DNA of 64,000 nt from Artemia franciscana (GCF_032884065.1 NC_088881.1:8588582-8652581), one strand, 5' to 3'. Numbered from the stretch's first letter, positions 9,562 through 21,549 are shown. Notes: a model not told the origin generated them from the letters alone. Made by a program: numbers and translations.

Positions 9562-11686
9562 CAGTTATTCAATACTTTGTGGGCTACGCGCCTTTAAACA
9601 CAAGTCAAACAAATATTAGAAATGTTCCTTTTTGAATCAACCAATCAAAATCAAATCTCTATTGCTGGTTTATTTGAACTTTGTTTTTTCAACTCAAAAC
9701 CAGAAGGGAAATCCTTGTTACAAAAATAACTCCTGGGAGCGGAGACTGGTCAAAGTATCATGCTTGGGGAATACCAGCAGTATTGCAACATTTTGCGGTA
9801 GAGGTAAACTGCCCAGTTCACCAAGCTTGTCCGCCAAGTTCTTGTTTTTAGAAATCGCGTCCTAGACGTATATTAGCTCGACACAGGCAGTTGGGAATTC
9901 AGTCTTATGATAGTCAAGTTCCAGTGTTCATGTGTACTCTTTCATGCTATAAATTATTGGAGTTGTTTTACCCAAAGTTGTATGCTGTAAGTAAATAAAA
10001 CTTATTGTCTTAAATCATCTTTTGTCTATGTACTAGGGCATCAGGTACAGTTCCTCTAGTCTTCAGGTACGGTCCCAAGGGAATCTATACCATTTAGGAG
10101 ACCTCGAACATCAATGAGATGATTCTATCTCCCAGATTACTGGGGATTATCTCCTATCAACATTAAGGTACAAAGAAAAGTTCCAAGTACCTCATAGCAC
10201 AACTCCCCTATAAGTAAAACTCACAACAACTTCCCTCGTAAATTATATTTCACCAACCCCCCCCCCCCCCCGTAACAATAGTGTATGATGTATATGATCC
10301 ATTCTCCTGATGATCGTCCCTTTGAGAACAGCTTAACAAAATATTTTTGGCAATTATCTCAGAAGTTTAGGGTAAGGCTAATGCGGTTTATGCGTTTAAA
10401 AAATAAAAAGGCATTATTTTTTTAAATCTCAGAAGTTTGAAAATATCGGATGTGACCTTTACGGGGGACACCGGCGTTATCTCCATGAATTGACTGACTA
10501 AGAAATCGACTGAATAACTGAATAACTACCTTTCTGGGTAGTGTTAGAGTCATCTTCTTTACACGAGAGCCATCTTTTTTACAGGCAGCTCATTGATCAG
10601 CTCTCTATAGAATACTCGGTTATTTGATAGTTTGGCTGTAGGTCAAACTATCTGTATTTAAATTGAAACTAATTTTAGGTGGCGGTAACTACTAGGCCTA
10701 TGTTAGCTTAACGAATTCTACTACATTCTATAATCTACTGTTGAGCTCAATGATTTCGTGTAGAAGCATATTTTATGTTTATTAATTGCTATAAAAAGGA
10801 TAATTACTCATAACTATTGCCTGGAATTTTATCATCTGATTTATTTCTCCTTGAGACCACATCCTCTCGCATGAACTTATTCAAACAAATTTATAGAATG
10901 GAGAAAAACTAAGAAATTGACTGAATAACCCATTCAATATTTATTTTTTAAGTCGTTTAATATTATGGTCAGTACTTAATGCTTGAACAATATTTATTAC
11001 TAACTTGTACTCTTGGCTAGGGCTTTGAAAGATTGGTGTCCAGAGTGTAACATCCTAAGACTGACGGTAAGTTTTGTTTTCTCTTTCTTTTTTCTCCAGT
11101 TAAATTTTTAAATTTCATAATAATGGTCATTTTCAAACTTTTGAAATGATCGCCTAGATCTGCTTGCTAAGCTGTTATTAAAGGGAGGATAAGTTAGGCA
11201 ATATGTTTCCTTATTTATATCCTCCTGATTTACGCTGCCGTGCTGATTCTTCCTTTGAACCATGGCCATTGTGTCCCAAAGTTAAAAAACGCGTTAAAAT
11301 AAATAGGAAAAGTGGAAAGTGAGAAAACATTGGTTTTTCTAATTGATTAAGGAATGGTGACTATTATCTGGATTAGTCTTAATATCAAAATTCTATTTTA
11401 ACTTTAAATTTACCAGAAATTTTGAAAAATTGCCTGAACCCCCCCCCCCCCCAAAAAAAAAATGGCATCGAATCGTAACAAAAATTACCATGGAATCACC
11501 ATGGCCAAAAATCCTTTACAGCAAACTCGAAGTCCCCTGGCTTGAACAACACATAAAATTACTTTTTTGAACTTTTTTCTCCCCTGCTATTATATTAATA
11601 GTTTGGGAAATGTTAGAAATGACCTTTGGGCGTAAAAGCAACGGAGTTTAACATCAGTTTGGCATAGTGTAACTTTCAACCGAATT
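9562..11686. other. No gene recognised
   Basis: Mixed sequence with a C homopolymer at about 10259-10272 and at 11441-11452. An AATAAA at about 9996 follows a moderately G/C-rich stretch and could be a polyadenylation signal of something upstream, but no partner gene is visible. Part of 11460-11530 resembles 54390-54480 (GGAATCACCAT context), so an old dispersed repeat lies here. Confidence 0.45.
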
Positions 11687-11819
11687 ATTTAAGAATTAAC
11701 GACGCTTCTTGACTACTGAGGTCCTTGCGTCGGTCCTGCAGTGCATTACTGCAGCGTGATTCGATCTCTGGGTCCCGTATTACCAAGCTAAGGTCAAATC
11801 CACTGTGCCACCACAGGAC
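11687..11819 (-). mobile_element. tRNA-derived SINE, copy 1
   Basis: On the - strand the element starts GTCCTGTGGTGGCACAG. An A-box-like TGGCACAGTGG is followed about 42 nt later by a B-box-like GAGATCGAATC, the spacing found in tRNA genes. The + strand copy at 13825-13962 matches it over its full length. Flanks CTTTCAACCGAATT (11673-11686) and CTTTCAACAGAATT (11820-11833) are a 14-bp target-site duplication with one mismatch. Confidence 0.85.
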
Positions 11820-11833
11820 CTTTCAACAGAATT

Positions 11834-13315
11834 TTCTTATAGCCTAGTGAATTTAAACGTTATTTGCTCAAAGCTTGGGCAACATTTACGAATTTTGTTT
11901 TGAATTTTGTGTCCAAATTTTGCGATTCTGTTTTGAATTTTTAGTACTTACGTGTCAGCCCACCAACACTCAATAAGTGAAGCTAGGTTAATCATTTGAA
12001 ATATACCAAAATATCATATCAGTAGAAAGATTTCTACTCATGGGAAATCTTCTACTGATGGGCCCTAAATGGACTTGGGCAGTATATATTTGAAAAGTTA
12101 ACCTACACCTTATAACTATAATTCTGTTTCCCCAATATAAATATACCTACATGGTAGATAAATAAAAAGGTGGAGACCGGTAAGGAAATACAAAAGTGAC
12201 GATTTGAGAAACATCTACAACGGTTTGAAGTATTTCTACACAAAAGCCTTGAAAATACAAAGGTCATTCCAAAAATCAATCTTCTATCTTGAATTTGCAC
12301 CTGCTCATGCATCAATCATTGGGAAAATAACAACTTTCATCAATCAGCTGAGAATTATGACAAAATAAAGGTGAAAGCATCTGTTTCTCCATTGCCAAAA
12401 ACCCGAAAAATAAATAATTCAGTGAGGAATCCCAAACTTTCTGCCTGTCATACAGAAAAGGATTCACTTTCTAAAAATGAAAAGTTAGCAAAACAGTACA
12501 AGATCCAAAGAACTGCTGGAAATATCTAAAGGAAAGCAACTAGAGATATATGCGCTTCGCAACCGTTCTAATCAACTAAAGTTAACAAAGCAGTGTGTCA
12601 GTGCGGTACTTGTAGACAAGAAACTTCTGTCTGTTTTCATCAACTAATATTTAGTCAGCTAAGAAGAAGCTCTAGTCTAACTCCAAGATATTCACTGGAG
12701 ACTGGGATCTTGGTGATCAATAGTTACTTTAAAGCTGGTCAAAATAGCGAAAGAAGCTTGAAGTAATGTTAACATAGATCTTGGAAAAAAATAAGTAAAG
12801 TCGGAGGGTTTGCAAAGAATTGCACCTTTTCAAAAGAATTCCACCTTTTCAGTAGAAAAGGTGGGTCTTGTGATCTATCCGTGTCCTCGTTCAACAAATT
12901 TTAGACACCATGTATGTGGCAGTAGCTACAACCTAGTAAAGAGTGAATCTCCAGTCTGACAGCCTCTCTCAGCGAGTGACTACTCCGGCATAATGAGCGA
13001 ATACCCTATAGTAACAAAAAATTAAAAAAGAATGCGTTTTTAGAAAAACTATTCTATGCAAAAAGTAATTTGATGATGATTCAGGAATGCTTACTATTAT
13101 CCACCTTAAAATTTACTGCGAATCTCGTGTACGAAAACAAATGTTACTTATTTTCGAGAAAGAGCCCAAAAAACTTTTTAAAATAGCGTTGGGTCAAAAT
13201 AAAAAGTACACGATTAAAATCGTAATGGCTGAAAACACGGATGAATCATTACAATAAATAACCAAGATCACTATCTCTATCTAATCTCTTGATATAATCT
13301 TTTAACCTAATCCTT
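11834..13315. other. No gene recognised; possible R2 end near 12930
   Basis: A 70-codon open frame on the - strand at 12103-12315 has no recognisable features. Around 12925-12955, GGCAGTAGCTACAACC and CTAGTAAAG resemble the R2 end at 20640-20670 in the same orientation, so a small R2 fragment on the - strand is likely. Confidence 0.4.
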
Positions 13316-13640
13316 ACGATGTTCCAGTGCCTCCGAGATAGCTACAGGGGAAAAAGGACAAGGAAAAAAGAGACGTCAGTGATGCAGAAATCTCAGTTCA
13401 AACAACTTAATTTTTCTTCAAGCCAATGGATTTTCTTTGTTGTTCAAGCCAATAAGCTGTAAGTTTCCTACATAGGGGTTTTGGACAAAGTGATTGTAAT
13501 AGTATACATTGTGTTTCGATATGAAACTATTTTTAGGAGTTATGGGCTATTGATTTCTTAGTATGGGACTTGATTGTCTCTTACATCGTTACTAGCTATT
13601 ACTCCAACCCAGATTGTTGAAAAGAAATGGTGTATGAATA
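13316..13640 (+). repeat. R2 dispersed repeat, copy 1
   Basis: This roughly 300-bp repeat starts near GATGTTCCAGTGCC and passes through CAAGCCAAT and AGCTGTAAG. It then runs through a GTGTTTCGA segment and a TATGGGACTTGAT segment and ends near TTACTAGCT. Copies are seen at 13980-14260, 20630-20870 (- strand), 21550-21785 and about 54815-54935. It has no open frame and an unknown class. Confidence 0.65.
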
Positions 13641-13824
13641 TTGCATTTACTAATTACGTCATATATGGTTAAACCCACGATTATGACGTCATTCATCAAG
13701 CTTGCATATAAAAATGCAGTTTTTTTAAAAACATTTTATTTTAAATATAATTTTTATTACAAAAGGCACTAGATGTGGCAACTTTTGAAATTAGGATGGA
13801 CCATTTAACAGATCTCTATGATGT

Positions 13825-13962
13825 CCTGTAGTGGCGCAGTAGGTTTGACCTTAGCTTGGTAATACGGGACCCAGAGATCGAATCATGCTGCAACAATGCA
13901 CTGCAAGGCCGACACAGGGACCTTATTATTCAAGAAGTGTCGTTAATCTGATACAATACAAT
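13825..13962 (+). mobile_element. tRNA-derived SINE, copy 2, inserted in R2
   Basis: It has the same family features as copy 1: TAGTGGCGCAGTAGG as A box and GAGATCGAATC as B box, and an ATACA-repeat tail. It is flanked by ACAGATCTCTATGATGT (13808-13824) and ACAGACCTCTATGATGT (13963-13979), a 17-bp target-site duplication with one mismatch, so it arrived by retrotransposition into an R2 copy. Confidence 0.9.
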
Positions 13963-13979
13963 ACAGACCTCTATGATGT

Positions 13980-14260
13980 TCCAGTGCCCTCTAGCTACGG
14001 AGAAAAAAAACGGAAAAGAAAAAATATACTTTTGATGCAGAATGCATCACTTTTCTTGTTTTTGTGGCCTTGCAGCCACTTTTCTTGTTTTTCAAACCAA
14101 TGAATTTTCCTCGTTATTCAAGCCAAGGAGCTGTAAGATTCTTATCTTGGGGGTCGGACAAGGCGATAATAATGTATGTCTTATTTTGACCTGACATAGT
14201 TTTTAGAAGCTATAAGGCATTGTAGTTTTTACTATGGGATGTGATCATGGGTGCTTACGC
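13980..14260 (+). repeat. R2 dispersed repeat, copy 2
   Basis: It carries the same ordered landmarks as 13316-13640 (CCAGTGCC, CAAGCCAAGGAGCTGTAAG, a TATGGGATGTGAT end). The 5' end was displaced by the SINE insertion just upstream. Confidence 0.65.
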
Positions 14261-14663
14261 CAAAACAGGACTGGTTCAGGACTATGACAATAATAATGAT
14301 TTATTTATAAACCACAAAATAAATAAAACTGTGGAGTAACACAAACACAAAAAAAAAATCATAAACATACAATTCTGCAACATAAATAAACTAACTCAAT
14401 TCAAAAAATGGCCAAAGAGGGTCAAAAACACCAATCATTTGCTGATTTTTAAGACATATATCTGCAGATAATTGTTTCAGTCGCGAGGGTACATCAACGA
14501 TGTCAAATTTAAAGACGACTGTATGGTCAAGGTACCACTGAGGCAGACACAGTAAACGTTTATAATACTTACAATACCCTAAGCATATTTTCTTTGTATC
14601 CTTCTTTCGAAGGAAGAAAACAAAACCAGAAAGTTAAAAAGCAGCAGGGGCACAAAAACTAGA

Positions 14664-15795
14664 TTAAGGATGGCAGAGTCCTTCTTGGTTATACCGACCA
14701 CGATTGGGTGAAATTTTTCTGCAGCCAACCTGTATACCTTTCAGCTTGCTGAACGTAATAGCGGAGTAAATAGACGAAAGTGACATAGAAAAAGATAGAC
14801 CAAACCACTTAATACTTGCTGAACATGGTATAATTGAAGAACCCAAACTAAGAGGTGATGACGTTGAAGAACTCCCAAAACCCAAAAGCTCATATTTGGT
14901 GGCATTAACTGTAAGGTCTACTGTGGATAGTGCGGCTGAAAGCAGGCCAAAGTTGGCAATTAGACTATGTTTTGTCCGGCTAAGAAGCAGAAAATTATCT
15001 GCATTAGCAACATGACTAATGTCAAAATTATCATTGTAAAAATCTAACGGTTGAAGACGCCGGACGAGACATGAAGCTAAACCACACTCAAAGATGCTCT
15101 TCAAAAAGATGCGCTCTTTTAAACAGGAATATACTACCCTACAGTACCATTCCACTTCACTCTAACTGAAGAATTAGCATACCAAGACTTAAGCATGGAA
15201 ATAATAGAAAGGTCAACACCAGACCCTGCTAGAGAAAACAATGCATTTGAATGAATTACATTGTCAAAAGTACTAGATATATAAACAGTCAAACAATACA
15301 GAGGAATTTTCTGAGCAACAGCTAGTTTCATTAGCTGACCCACAACAGAATGAGCTTGAACGCAGCCCCTATCTTTTCTTAAACCAAGCTGAAAGGGCGT
15401 AAAATTTCAGTTACAGTTAAAGGCCGTTAGCAGTACGTATTCAAATAGCTTACCAAAAAGACAAGACACAGTGATAGGACGGTAATTGGAGCAAGCACAG
15501 GGGCCTTACCCCTTCTAACAATGGGAGATATACAACCGGACAAAAAACTATCTGGCACAATAGACTATACCAAGCACATCCGAAACAATAACTGCAAATG
15601 CTTCAGTAGTGAAGGACAATTATAAGCAGAAAACTTGAAGCAAAGACCATCGGTATAGAAAAAACCAGAATTATTCTCTTGCTTAAGAGCTCGGAGTGTA
15701 ACACCAGATATCACCGGATAATACTTGAGATTGGTTGATACAGATTGGGAGGATTGAGTGGACAAGTTTTGTAAAATGATTTTGGAGATTAACAT
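14664..15795 (-). pseudogene. LINE-A copy 2 reverse transcriptase remnant
   Basis: Three neighbouring frames (15565-15795, 15134-15343, 14664-15155) together cover the same reverse transcriptase as copy 1. The palm motif, YADD in copy 1, reads NADN in this copy, so it is catalytically dead as well as frame-broken. Identity to copy 1 is high enough to align by eye. Confidence 0.82.
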
Positions 15796-15902
15796 TAAAT
15801 GAAAGCAAATATTTTTATAATGAGAAGCAAAATCACATAGCCGAAGACAAAAATTAATTGGAGGTGAACACAGTGTTTATAATACGATCCCAGGATTTCA
15901 TT

Positions 15903-16458
15903 TCAGAACACTGTTTGCTGATAATACGAGTTGATTATAAAGAGGAATGGTACTTTAATAGATGATAATAACTGGGACAATGTCAATACATAAAGTGGAA
16001 TATTGGAATTTTCCCAATTTATCTTTGAGAACCACTTGGGAGAGTTATGTCGCACAGATCTCGCCATGGAGAAAGATAGTTGGCACGTGATTGGTAAATG
16101 ATCATCGTCGATTTTAGAGTCGTCCACTTGAAATATTAATGAACGTAGAGTTGAATCTGACACAATTACATGATCAAGGTTGGAATTAAGACCACCATAA
16201 TTGTTAATATAAGTAAATAGAAGATCTTTATCAGCAAGATGGAATCCTCTGGGCAGTGAATCGAGAAAAATTTCAGATCGGACAAAATTAGATAATAAGT
16301 CAGTATTCATGTCACCAGCAAGAACCCGTTTGGTATTTTGTTTTGAAAGGTTACTAAGTAGTGTTTGTTGACGATTATATGCTTTTGAAAAACTAGACAA
16401 TGACTGCACAATTTTTCTATTGTAGGGGCAATAAATATTTATAAATGCTGTATCACCA
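15903..16458 (-). pseudogene. LINE-A copy 2 endonuclease remnant
   Basis: The open frame at 15903-16409 reads VLAGDMNTDLL, NLDHVIVSD and DDHLPI, the same endonuclease motifs as copy 1. It is joined directly to the first few residues of ORF2 upstream because about 65 residues are deleted. Downstream it stops at the roughly 260-bp deletion relative to copy 1. Confidence 0.8.
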
Positions 16459-16499
16459 AAGTAGATCCCTGTATTTTACATCATTAAAATTAAGGGAAG

Positions 16500-17608
16500 C
16501 AAAGCTAAACTGGGTTTGATCATTCATTTATAAGCGTTGTTGAGAGCCGATCGGAGAATTTTGTATTTTAGACTATAACTTACGTGTTCCATAGTACAAT
16601 TTGCATATTTTGGCGAGGCTTGGCAAGAGTATTCCTTGGAATCATTATGAGGGGCAGAACATCTGGAGCACTTGAGATGTGCTGGTGAGCAGGAACAAGC
16701 TCCAATAAGGTGATCAGTACTTTGACAGTGAAAGCATCGACGCGGAATCGATTGAAAGGGCTTTGCGTGAAAACTTTCGTATCCAATGAGGAGACCACGT
16801 TCAGAGTGGTTTTGTCGATAAACTCTAGGCGAAAACTACGAGAATGACCGATTTGACTAGCACTAATAAGTCCCTCCTCTGAGGCTTCTAAATCACCACT
16901 TGATAGTTGTCGTGTATTTCATAGACAACTGCTAGAGGCTTTTTATCAATTACTTTGTTTTCAACGTTTGTAATGGAGCTAGTAACAGCTTCAGCCAGCT
17001 TGTTGGCTAAGCGCTTATCACGTACCATCGCAAAACAGCTCCTGTTCATTTGCTTGGATTTCATAGCCACGATCCCTTCGTGACCATCCAGCGTTTCGAG
17101 CTTCTTCATGTGAAGGATAGGGTCACTGAGCTCCGGGGTTGGGTTCCTTACGACGACAGCGTAGGACAGTTTTTTCATATTTGGAGTAGGAGTTTCAAGC
17201 TTAGACTGCCCTTCAGTAAATTGGATGCAATATCACGCAGCTATTCAAAATAAGAGTTCACCTGCACAGAGGGTACTGAAGGCATCGACAAGGATCATTG
17301 GCACTTCGCTGGGACATTGAATAACAAAGTTCAGAAGCTTCATGCTCTGGGAATTGTACAAGCGAAGAAATAATGTCCGAAGTACAGTTTAATGCAGCAT
17401 TTGTTCCTACGCGCTTCGAAGGGACTTCATTGAGGAAAAGCTTCAGAAAACGCAATTTGAAGATCTCAGACAGAGAATAAGACTCGAAGAAATTTGCCAT
17501 GTACTCTTTTATCGTATCAGGCGAAACTCCTTTAGCAAGATTTTCTTGTATAAAGCACAAGATAGGATTGTAGAACAGTTCATCTTCGCACCAATTACCA
17601 GTTCCCAT
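16500..17608 (-). pseudogene. LINE-A ORF1, nucleic-acid-binding protein with CCHC knuckle
   Basis: ORF1 proteins coat LINE RNA. The frame from the ATG at 17608 gives 116 open residues. After a frame change it continues from about 17220 to 16888 with KLSYAVVVRNP, followed by a globular, RRM-like segment. Near 16580-16750 a third frame reads CFHCQSTDHLIGAC, an exact C-x2-C-x4-H-x4-C knuckle, followed by a second Cys/His cluster (CSRC, H, C). The reading ends near 16510, after which an ORF2 start reading FASLNFN can be seen. This order (ORF1 with knuckle, then endonuclease) is normal for CR1/jockey-group LINEs. At least two frameshifts break it. Confidence 0.7.
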
Positions 17609-17791
17609 TTAAAAAGTCCAATAATCAAGTACCATAGGGTCAAACAATGATCAAAAGCTGGTATAGATAATTGTGCTGTTTTATCGGGATTGATGGTTTT
17701 CTTGCAAGAGAATAACATATCGGTATATAATACCAAAAAAAGGAAAAAACAAAAAATAACAAAAATAAATGACAACAAGGGAATAACATAC

Positions 17792-17971
17792 TGCCTTCAA
17801 GACAGTCCGTAACCAACTTCTATATGAAACATCGTGTATGGCTTCTTCTTTTTCTTCGCTAAAACTCAGTAAGACAGAATCAGAATCAATAAAAACATGT
17901 TGTGCTGCTTCTTGATAGCTTGGAAGACTGGACACTTTATCATATTCAGGAAGATCATTCGCAGATATCAT
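17792..17971 (-). CDS. Possible first coding exon of an unknown host gene (60 codons)
   Basis: An ATG at 17971 opens 60 codons that end exactly before GTATGT, a good splice donor, in phase 0. The peptide is acidic and contains LPEYDKVSSLPSYQEA, which has two short proline-tyrosine-like motifs (LPEY, LPSY). Motifs of this sort are common in cytoplasmic tails of small membrane proteins that bind WW-domain ubiquitin ligases. If translation runs past the donor, a strongly hydrophobic segment follows (about residues 61-90), which could be a membrane span or intron. No second exon was found and the 5' neighbour is unrecognised. It lies next to the 5' end of LINE-A copy 2 and could instead belong to that element. 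Confidence 0.35.
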
Positions 17972-18744
17972 TTCTTAATATAAGTTAATGTTAAAAGATT
18001 TGAACAAGTTATTAATAAGTTTTGAAGTTATGCCTCACTTTTAAATCACCTAAAAATGTATTTACAAACAAATTTAGAGAAGATATTTTTCTTACCAACT
18101 ATTTGTAAGACACAAATTCTTTTTGACTTTAATTTGACGAATTTTTATGCGATGCATCTCTTTTAGAACTTTTTTTAAATACTTACTTTTGCGTCATGTC
18201 ACTGAGTGATTTCAAACTCTGCAAGTCTATGTCCTTTAAATCAAACCAGTCGCTTAGTAATCTTATACGTAAGAAGTGCTAAGGAACTTCACTAGTCTGG
18301 TGAATCAAATACAAGGCGCAAACCGACACAATCAAATATACACATGGTAACAAAACAGTCGACAAGAACACACAAATGGACCCTCTTAGGGGTCTTTGCT
18401 AACCAAAAATTTAACCAAATATGTGAATTCTACCCAAAACTATAAAGATAAACAAAAATAATATAATGTAAATGCAACAAGAGAATAACATTAACTTTGA
18501 CTAGTCTATTTCTCTTTTTAACTGACTAATCACAATATTTAACATCATTTTTGACTTTTTCTTTTTCTGCGTGAGTACTCTTGTATGACAGTCACAATAT
18601 ATTACAAAAATTTGAAACAATAACAAAGCTTGTTTATATAAATTCTTATTGAACCTTGTCTTTTAACCACTGACAATGTGAGCCTCAAATCGATATCATG
18701 ACGTTACTATAGGTTCGATGCCAACACTTCAGGAAAAACAAAAC
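17972..18744. other. A/T-rich, no gene recognised
   Basis: About 55 bases near 18665-18715 (GACAATGTGAGCCTC context) recur near 50935-50990, so a small dispersed repeat is present. Nothing else was seen. Confidence 0.45.
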
Positions 18745-20330
18745 ATATCAAACAGTTCGTGGTAACGAACTGTATTAAAGAGCGACCTGGCTCAATAGTA
18801 ACCAAAAGTCTAAAAAATGGAATTTTGGTACCAATAGCTACATCAAAAGAATCGCATTTTAATGATGATTTTAAATATATAAGTTTCATCAAGTTTAGTC
18901 ATACCCATCAAAAGTTATGAGCCTGAGAAAATTTTTTATTTTAGAAAATAGGGGAAAACACCCCTTAAAAGTCATGGAATCTTAACGAAAATCACAGCAT
19001 CAGATTCAGCGTATCAGAAAGCCATACTGTAGAAGTTTCAAGCTCCTATTTACAAAAATGTAGAATTTTATATTTTTTTTGCCAGAAGGCAGATCACGGA
19101 TGCGTGTTTTTTTTCCAGGGGTCATCGTATCGACCCAGTTGTCCTAGAATGTTGCAAGAGGGCTCATTCTAACGGAAATGAAAAGTTCTAGCGCCCTTTT
19201 AAAGTAACCAAAAAAATTGGAGGGCACCTAGGCCCCCCCACGCTTATTATTTTCCCAAAGTCAACAGATCCAAATTTTGAGATAGCCATTTTATTCTTCG
19301 TAGTCGAAAAACTTCATAACTATGTCTTTGGGGACGACTTACTCCCCCACAGTCCCCATGGGAGGGGTTACAAGTTTTGAACTTTGACCAGTGCTTACAT
19401 ATAGTAATGGTTATTGGGAAGTGTAAAGGCGTTTTCAGGAAGATTTTTTTGCTGGAGGTAGGGGTTGAGAAGAGGGGGATATGCTGGGGGAACTTTTCAT
19501 CGAGGAATTTGTCATGGGGGAAGAAATTTTCCATAAAGGGAGCGCAGGATTTACTAGCATTACTTAAAAAAAAAACAATGAAAAAGTTTTTTTTTCACCT
19601 GGAAGTAAGCAGCAGCATTCAAACTTAAAACAAACAGAAATTATTACCCATATGAGAGGCTCACCTCCTCCTAATACCTCGCTCTTCACGCTAAAGTATT
19701 TTTAGTAATTTCAACTATTTATTCGGCGGCTTTTGTGATTCAGGGGTCATTCTTAATGAATTGGGACAAAATTTAAGCTTTAGTGTAAAGAGCGAGGTAC
19801 TGACGAGGGGGCGAACCCCCTCATATATGTAATAAAAACATAAGAATACAAAAGTTCTTTACGTAAGCTAATTTATAAGTTACGTATATCTCATACTTAT
19901 AAAAAGATTCGTAAAAATTAAAAGTTCTAGTTGCCTTTTTAATTAACCGAAAATCGGAGGGCAACTAGGCTTCCTCCCCCACTCTTTTTTTCTCAAAATC
20001 ATTCGATCAAAATTATGAGAAAGCCATTTAGCCAAAAAAAAATAAATATACAAATTTTGTTTTAATTATTCCTCTGCGGAGAGCCAAAATCAAAACATGC
20101 ATTGATTCAAAAACGTTCAGAAATTAAATAAAAAAAAAGTTTTTTTTCTCTACTCTTTCTCTTAACTCTACATTTTAAAACAGTAAAAAAACTTTAGCGT
20201 AAAGAGCGGGGCGTTGAGAAGGAAAAGCCCCTTTCATATACGGAGTAATTTCTGTTCGTTTTAAGTTTTAATGTCGTTCCTTACTTTCATTTAAAAAACT
20301 TGTTTTTTTATTTAATTTCTTAAAGTTCTG
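18745..20330 (-). repeat. R1 dispersed repeat, copy 2
   Basis: Reading on the - strand, the R1 terminal hairpin is at 18750-18775 (ACAGTTCGT/ACGAACTGT stem) followed by TTTGAT, and the body runs to about 20150. The internal pair CTCGCTCTTCACGC (about 19682) and GTAAAGAGCGAGG (about 19785) is present. From 20190 to 20310 the sequence turns to + orientation, which is the other arm of the R1 inverted region. Confidence 0.72.
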
Positions 20331-20629
20331 ACCTAAATCGTTTTTTTGTTTATGTTCAGGGTTTGAGAAGAACTGGTGGTTGTCAGCCCTACCCCTATTA
20401 ATTTTTGATCGTTTCGAGTTTGACTTAGTTATTTGTTATAATATCTGTTTGTTTTGAGCGTCATTTATTTATTAATGGTGATTTGTTACACTTTTTCGCT
20501 TGAAAGAGTATATTTGACCTTGTTTCTGTTCATTTTTTTTAATTAGTGGATTTCTTTACTTTTCTTCGAAAATTTGTTTTGTGGAGAAAGTTCTTTAAAT
20601 TAATTATAGAATAGCCGATAGTGACTGAT
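20331..20629. other. No feature recognised
   Basis: T-rich sequence without gene-like properties. Confidence 0.4.
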
Positions 20630-20870
20630 AAAATAATCGAGGTCGCAGCGGTAGCTGCAACCCAGTAAAAGACAAACATGTCCCACAGTAATAAGAAACA
20701 GCCCGACACCCCCTAAAAACGGGGTCAGGTCGAAACACAATGTAAACCACTGCAACCATATTGACTGGAAACCTTGTATGGGAAACTTACACTTCCATGG
20801 CTTCAATAGCATTTTCCCAGTTTCCGGAACAAGCATTTTTTTCCGCTTTCTCCTTTTCTGTGGCTAGCAG
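20630..20870 (-). repeat. R2 dispersed repeat, copy 3
   Basis: The reverse complement carries GTAAGTTTCCCATAC, ACATTGTGTTTCGA and TGTGGGACATG and ends GGTTGCAGCTACCG, matching R2 at 13460-13620 in order. Confidence 0.65.
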
Positions 20871-21549
20871 GGCACTGGAACATCATAAAGAACTGTTTAA
20901 GGGCTGATTATAATGGACATTGCTATTCTATCGCTTTTTTTAAGGGGAAAAGGGAAAAAAATCTTAAAAAGGCAAGTGATTTGATTGAAATGACTGCCGA
21001 AGTTGCCATATTATGAAAACTCCTTCTAGAGTGTTCAAGCACCTGTGTGCAAAAATGAGAAGCTTTTACTCAGGAGGAAGATCTCGAATACATATTTATT
21101 AATTTTGGTATGTTATCTGATTTTCCCACTAATGATAGATAATCTACATTTCTAGAAAATTGAAAGGGTGCTCATCCAAACGAAAATAAAGATTTTAATG
21201 CTTCTTATAGGTAGATCAAAGACTGTGTCACGACTAGGTGGCGTTTCTTGACATATTGTGGGACGAAACTACGATTTTTTCTAAAGAGGATTAAGTTTAT
21301 ATTGATTAAAATATTTTGTGATAAGCAGTCGGCTCAAAAGTACTAAAAAATGATATTTCAAGATTGACACTTCCAGAGGTAGTGATGCCATAATAGAAAA
21401 TGATTGACCAATCCTAAAAAGCCACTTGATCAGTACAAGATAAATGGTAACTTTAGGCCTTTTATTCTGAAGCTTCCTATGGCTAAGTTGATTAACTAGA
21501 TGCTTGATAAAACGAGCTTGAAAAGAGGAATTAACCTACTCATTTTCTA
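20871..21549 (-). repeat. Divergent R1-like sequence (about 21030-21240) and flanks
   Basis: On the - strand, 21030-21240 follows the order of R1 landmarks (the AAAAGGGCACTAGAACTTTT block, the GAATGAGCCC block and the GAGCTTGAAAC block of other copies) but with many substitutions. It reads as an older R1 subfamily. The rest of the span is unrecognised. Confidence 0.4.

Larger units (their letters stand above)
14285..17650 (-). mobile_element. LINE-A copy 2 with ORF1 and damaged ORF2
   Basis: It is the same family as 525-3190 and shares the 3' UTR and its AATAATAATGATTTATTT tail. It extends further 5' and reveals ORF1 with a zinc-knuckle region. ORF2 has lost about 65 residues of the endonuclease N-terminal half near 16458 and about 260 bp between endonuclease and reverse transcriptase near 15900, and is broken by several frame changes. 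It appears older than copy 1. Confidence 0.82.

Noticed and set aside
9600-10060. A possible long terminal repeat of a retroelement (AATAAA and a TTATTGTCTT-type end)
   Set aside because: No second copy of the sequence, no primer-binding site and no linked coding region could be seen.
13885-14103. 72-codon frame starting in the SINE
   Set aside because: It runs across the SINE/R2 junction and is not shared by other copies of either repeat.
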